The notes beneath the pieces were generated by a model. That model did no database searches and was not told the DNA's origin. It saw nothing but the letters and a program-made list of their open reading frames with translations. The translations under genes and the position numbers were made by a program. A stretch of 7,842 bases of DNA from DASXTW01 sp046726275 (GTDB taxonomy: Bacteria; Actinomycetota; UBA4738), in assembly GCA_046726275.1 (NCBI GenBank), contig JBKPAF010000028.1, positions 1 through 7,842 of the forward strand, written 5' to 3'. Below are positions 5,015 through 7,842 of the stretch, in pieces (positions within the stretch are counted from its first letter, which is position 1; the number at the start of each line of letters is the position of its first letter).

Positions 5015-6042
5015 GGAGACGAGGCCAGGCTTGGCGTGGCGCGATCCTGCTGACGGGCCTGGGGTTCCTCCTTTCGGCATGCGGGAACGGTAAGCCGCAG
5101 AACTCGTTGGATCCCGCGGGGAACTACTCCCGGAAGATCGATGCCCTGTTCGACCCGGTCTTCTGGATCGCGGTGGTCGTCTTCGTCCTCGTCGAAGGGC
5201 TCATGGTCCTGATCCTGGTGAAATTCCGGCACCGGCCCGGAACCCCGGTGCCCAAGCAGATCCACGGCAACAAGCGGTTGGAGATCGGCTGGACGCTTGC
5301 GCCGAGCCTGCTGCTCGCGGGCGTGGCCGTCTTCACCATCCCCTTGATCTTCCAGTTGTCGGCCACCCCCAGCGGCAACGTCCTGCAGATCAACGTGACG
5401 GGCCATCAGTGGTGGTGGGAAGCGAGGTACCCGGCACAGCGAGTCACGACGGCCAACGAGGTGCACATCCCGGTGGGCCGGACGGTCCGCATCTCGCTCA
5501 CGTCCAATGACGTGATCCACAGCTTCTGGGTGCCCCGCTTGGCCGGCAAGCAGGACCTCGAGCCGGAGCGGACCACGCATCTCCTCATCCAGGCCGACTC
5601 ACCGGGGACCTACCTGGGCCAGTGCGCCGAGTACTGCGGCTTGTCCCACGCCAACATGCACCTTTCGGTGGTGGCCGAGACCGCGGCGGACTTCCAGGCC
5701 TGGGTGGAACGGGAGGGCCGGCCGGCCGAGGCGCCGTCGGAGGACGTGTTCGCGCTCATGACCAGGCCGGACATCGCCTGCAACGGGTGTCACACGATCG
5801 AAGGGGTCAGGAATGACCAGGGGGTGGCGTTCATCGGTACGGTGGGGCCGAACCTGACCCATTTCGCCAGCCGGGAGAAGTTCGCGGGCGACACGTTCCC
5901 CCGAGAGGACCGGGAGCTCCTGGCGCAGTGGCTACTCGACGCGCCGTCGTTGAAGCCGGGCGCGGACATGCCCAGCTTCGTCGGCAAGCTGTCCAAGCAG
6001 GACATCGAGGCCTTGGTAGCGTATCTGGAGAGCCTGGAATAG
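5011..6042 (+). CDS. ctaC: Cytochrome c oxidase subunit II with fused cytochrome c (caa3 type)
   Basis: This 343-residue protein accepts electrons and passes them through haem c and CuA to subunit I. A lipoprotein signal ends in the lipobox 'LLSAC' with C24, so the mature protein is probably lipid-anchored. Two membrane spans follow, at about 49-71 and 96-116. The aromatic patch 'GHQWWWEARYP' is at 131-141. The CuA ligands are complete: H170, then C205, E207, C209, H213 and M216 in 'CAEYCGLSHANM'. The C-terminal domain (about 242-343) is a monohaem cytochrome c: C257-N-G-C260-H261, with M320 in 'ADMPSF' as likely sixth ligand. Such a fusion defines caa3 oxidases. The ATG at 5011 has AGGGAGG immediately upstream, an unusually short spacing. 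It lies 19 bases before ctaD. An alternative in-frame start is not needed, since the signal peptide begins cleanly here. Confidence 0.97.
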   Translation: MRRRGQAWRGAILLTGLGFLLSACGNGKPQNSLDPAGNYSRKIDALFDPVFWIAVVVFVLVEGLMVLILVKFRHRPGTPVPKQIHGNKRLEIGWTLAPSLLLAGVAVFTIPLIFQLSATPSGNVLQINVTGHQWWWEARYPAQRVTTANEVHIPVGRTVRISLTSNDVIHSFWVPRLAGKQDLEPERTTHLLIQADSPGTYLGQCAEYCGLSHANMHLSVVAETAADFQAWVEREGRPAEAPSEDVFALMTRPDIACNGCHTIEGVRNDQGVAFIGTVGPNLTHFASREKFAGDTFPREDRELLAQWLLDAPSLKPGADMPSFVGKLSKQDIEALVAYLESLE

Positions 6043-6061
6043 AAGGGGGGCCCACGGCTGC

Positions 6062-7842
6062 ATGGCGACGATAACGACTGAGCCCCGGGCTATTTCCCGC
6101 TCTCGGATCTTCCGCCGGCCCACCTCGACCGCCGGCTTCTGGGGCTGGATCACCACCGTCGACCACAAGCGGATCGGGATCCTGTACGGGGTGACCGCGT
6201 TCGCGTTCTTCCTGGTGGGTGGCCTCGAGGCCCTCCTCATCAGGATGCAGCTCGCCAAGCCGAATGGCACGGTCGTGTCGGCCGACGCCTACAACCAGAT
6301 CTTCACCATGCACGGGCTCACCATGATCTTCCTGGTGGTCATGCCGCTCTCAGCGGCCTTCTTCAACTACATGCTCCCGCTGATGATCGGGGCCCGCGAC
6401 GTCGCCTTCCCGCGGCTGAATGCCTTCAGCTACTGGTTGTTCCTCTTCGGGGGCCTGTTCCTGTATTCCAGCTTCCTGCTGGGCGGAGCCCCAGCAGGCG
6501 GCTGGTTCGGCTACGCACCGCTCTCGTTGCAGCCCGCCTCCCACATGCACATGTACGCGCTCGGCCTCCTGATCCTGGGCATCAGCTCCACGGTTTCAGC
6601 GGTCAACTTCGCTGTCACCGTGATCAATATGCGCGCGCCCGGAATGAGCCTGTTCCGGATGCCCGTGTTCGTGTGGATGACGTTCGTCGTGTCGTTCCTG
6701 CTGATCTTCGCCCTTCCCGTTCTCACGATCGGCCTGGTCGAGCTGTTCTTCGACCTTCAGTACGGAACGAACTTCTTCAGGGTCGCCGGCGGAGGGGACG
6801 TCGTGTTGTGGCAACACCTGTTCTGGCTGTTCGGCCACCCCGAGGTCTACATCCTCATCCTGCCAGCGATGGGCATCGTGTCCGAGATCCTTCCCGTCTT
6901 CGCCCGCAAACCCTTGTTCGGCTATCCGGTCGTCGTGCTCTCCGGCATCGCCATCGGGTTCATGGGCTGGGGCGTGTGGGCGCACCACATGTTCGTAGTG
7001 GGGCTGGGGCCCGTGGCGAACTCCGCCTTCGCCCTCTCCACGATGTTCATCGCCGTTCCCACCGGGGTGAAGATCTTCAACTGGCTGGCCACGCTGTGGG
7101 GTGGGGACATCCGGTTCAGGACCCCCCTGCTGTTCTCTCTCGGCTTCATCGCGATGTTCATCATCGGGGGCCTGTCCGGAGTGACCCACGCCGTCGTTCC
7201 GGCCGACTACCAGCAGAGCGACACCTACTACATCGTCGCCCACTTCCACTACGTCCTGTTCGGCGGGAGCATCTTCGGGTTGTTCGCCGGGATCTATTAC
7301 TGGTGGCCCAAGATCACCGGCCGGATACTGTCTGAGGCCGTGGGCAAGGTCCATTTCTGGCTGATGCTGATCGGATTCAACCTGACCTTCGGGCCGTTCC
7401 ACATCCTGGGGCTGGAGGGGATGCCCCGGAGGATCTACCGATACCAGCCCGGTCTCGGGTTCGACTTCTGGAACATGGTGTCAACGATCGGGGCGTTCCT
7501 CATCGCGGTCTCGATCGTGATCTTCCTGTTCAACGCAGTGAGGAGCATTCGCCGCGGAGAGGTCGCCGGACCTGATCCATGGGACGCCCGGACCCTCGAA
7601 TGGGCCACGTCCTCCCCACCTCCGGCCCACAATTTCGACGAGATTCCGGTGGTCAGGGGACTCGACGACTTCTGGCACACGAAGTACACGGAAGGCGCCG
7701 ACGGTCGCCTGGTGCCGGTGGTCGCCGGGGCCGCAAATGGGGCTTCCGGCGAGGCCGGTGGCCACGGGGGGGAAGGACACGCCATCCACATGCCCTCTCC
7801 CTCGTACTACCCGGTCATCGCCGCGCTGGGCCTCCCCATCCT
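6062..7842 (+). CDS. ctaD: Cytochrome c oxidase subunit I CtaD with C-terminal extension (runs off right edge)
   Basis: This is the catalytic subunit of the haem-copper oxidase, with 593 codons visible and no stop. Low-spin haem a ligands are H84 ('TMHGLT') and H396. Haem a3 is on H394 ('AHFHYV'). CuB is on H259, H308 and H309, with Y263 in 'GHPEVY' as the cross-linked Tyr. Proton-path residues of the A1 family are present: D113, E261 and K337 ('TGVKIFNW'). All twelve core helices fit before residue 492. After 'NFDEIPVVRGLDDFW' (524-538) the chain goes on with a Gly/His-rich linker (about 556-576) and a new hydrophobic start, 'SPSYYPVIAALGLPI' (579-593). This suggests an extra fused membrane segment, perhaps subunit III- or IV-like. 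The ATG at 6062 has AAGGGGGG eleven bases upstream. 'SDTYY' replaces the 'HDTYY' of mitochondrial enzymes before the haem ligands. Confidence 0.97.
   Translation, partial: MATITTEPRAISRSRIFRRPTSTAGFWGWITTVDHKRIGILYGVTAFAFFLVGGLEALLIRMQLAKPNGTVVSADAYNQIFTMHGLTMIFLVVMPLSAAFFNYMLPLMIGARDVAFPRLNAFSYWLFLFGGLFLYSSFLLGGAPAGGWFGYAPLSLQPASHMHMYALGLLILGISSTVSAVNFAVTVINMRAPGMSLFRMPVFVWMTFVVSFLLIFALPVLTIGLVELFFDLQYGTNFFRVAGGGDVVLWQHLFWLFGHPEVYILILPAMGIVSEILPVFARKPLFGYPVVVLSGIAIGFMGWGVWAHHMFVVGLGPVANSAFALSTMFIAVPTGVKIFNWLATLWGGDIRFRTPLLFSLGFIAMFIIGGLSGVTHAVVPADYQQSDTYYIVAHFHYVLFGGSIFGLFAGIYYWWPKITGRILSEAVGKVHFWLMLIGFNLTFGPFHILGLEGMPRRIYRYQPGLGFDFWNMVSTIGAFLIAVSIVIFLFNAVRSIRRGEVAGPDPWDARTLEWATSSPPPAHNFDEIPVVRGLDDFWHTKYTEGADGRLVPVVAGAANGASGEAGGHGGEGHAIHMPSPSYYPVIAALGLPI

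Noticed and set aside
6596..7402. Open frame of 268 codons on the minus strand, antisense to ctaD
   Set aside because: Low-complexity polar product with no recognisable feature; ctaD on the other strand has every catalytic residue.

Overview
The window is very GC-rich DNA carrying two divergent gene sets for aerobic respiration, separated by a 222-base control region. The best guess for the source is a high-GC bacterium of the Actinobacteria or a neighbouring deep lineage, perhaps from an environmental genome. This rests on a caa3-type oxidase with haem c fused to subunit II, a CtaD with the 'SDTYY..AHFHY' form of the haem-ligand loop, and a CtaA with only one cysteine pair. The assignment is inference; no rRNA or other taxonomic marker is present.

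Left part, minus strand (reads right to left from 1982): a two-membrane-span protein of unknown function with a CPCP loop (1982-1596); a small protein with two [4Fe-4S] clusters (1568-1161); a cytochrome b6-type protein (1133-348); and the start of an unrecognised, charged, then Ala/Pro-rich protein (338 to beyond base 1). The spacings are 27, 27 and 9 bases, so they look like one transcript. The cytochrome has the b6f hallmarks: 13 and 14 residues between the paired haem histidines, a Cys where b6 binds haem cn, and an end at the subunit IV split (GISGPL). No Rieske protein, PetD-like subunit IV or c-type cytochrome partner is visible in the window; a ferredoxin sits beside the cytochrome instead.

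Middle (1983-2204): the control region. It holds a good promoter for the minus operon (TTGAGG, 18 bases, TATAAT) and a perfect 9+9 base inverted repeat that fits both the Rex consensus (TTGTGAA-N4-TTCACAA) and the CRP/GlxR consensus (TGTGA-N6-TCACA). A hairpin-forming stretch lies before ccdA.

Right part, plus strand: ccdA (membrane thiol reductant carrier), ctaA (haem A synthase), ctaB (haem O synthase), ctaC/coxB (oxidase subunit II with CuA and a fused cytochrome c) and ctaD/coxA (subunit I, running off the right edge and carrying a C-terminal extension). Together they make haem O, convert it to haem A, supply reductant for CuA and haem c assembly, and encode the core of an A1-family caa3 oxidase. 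The shared control region suggests that the quinone-level cytochrome b module and the terminal oxidase are governed together by a redox or cAMP-type signal.

No tRNA, rRNA, CRISPR array, insertion sequence or clear terminator was seen.
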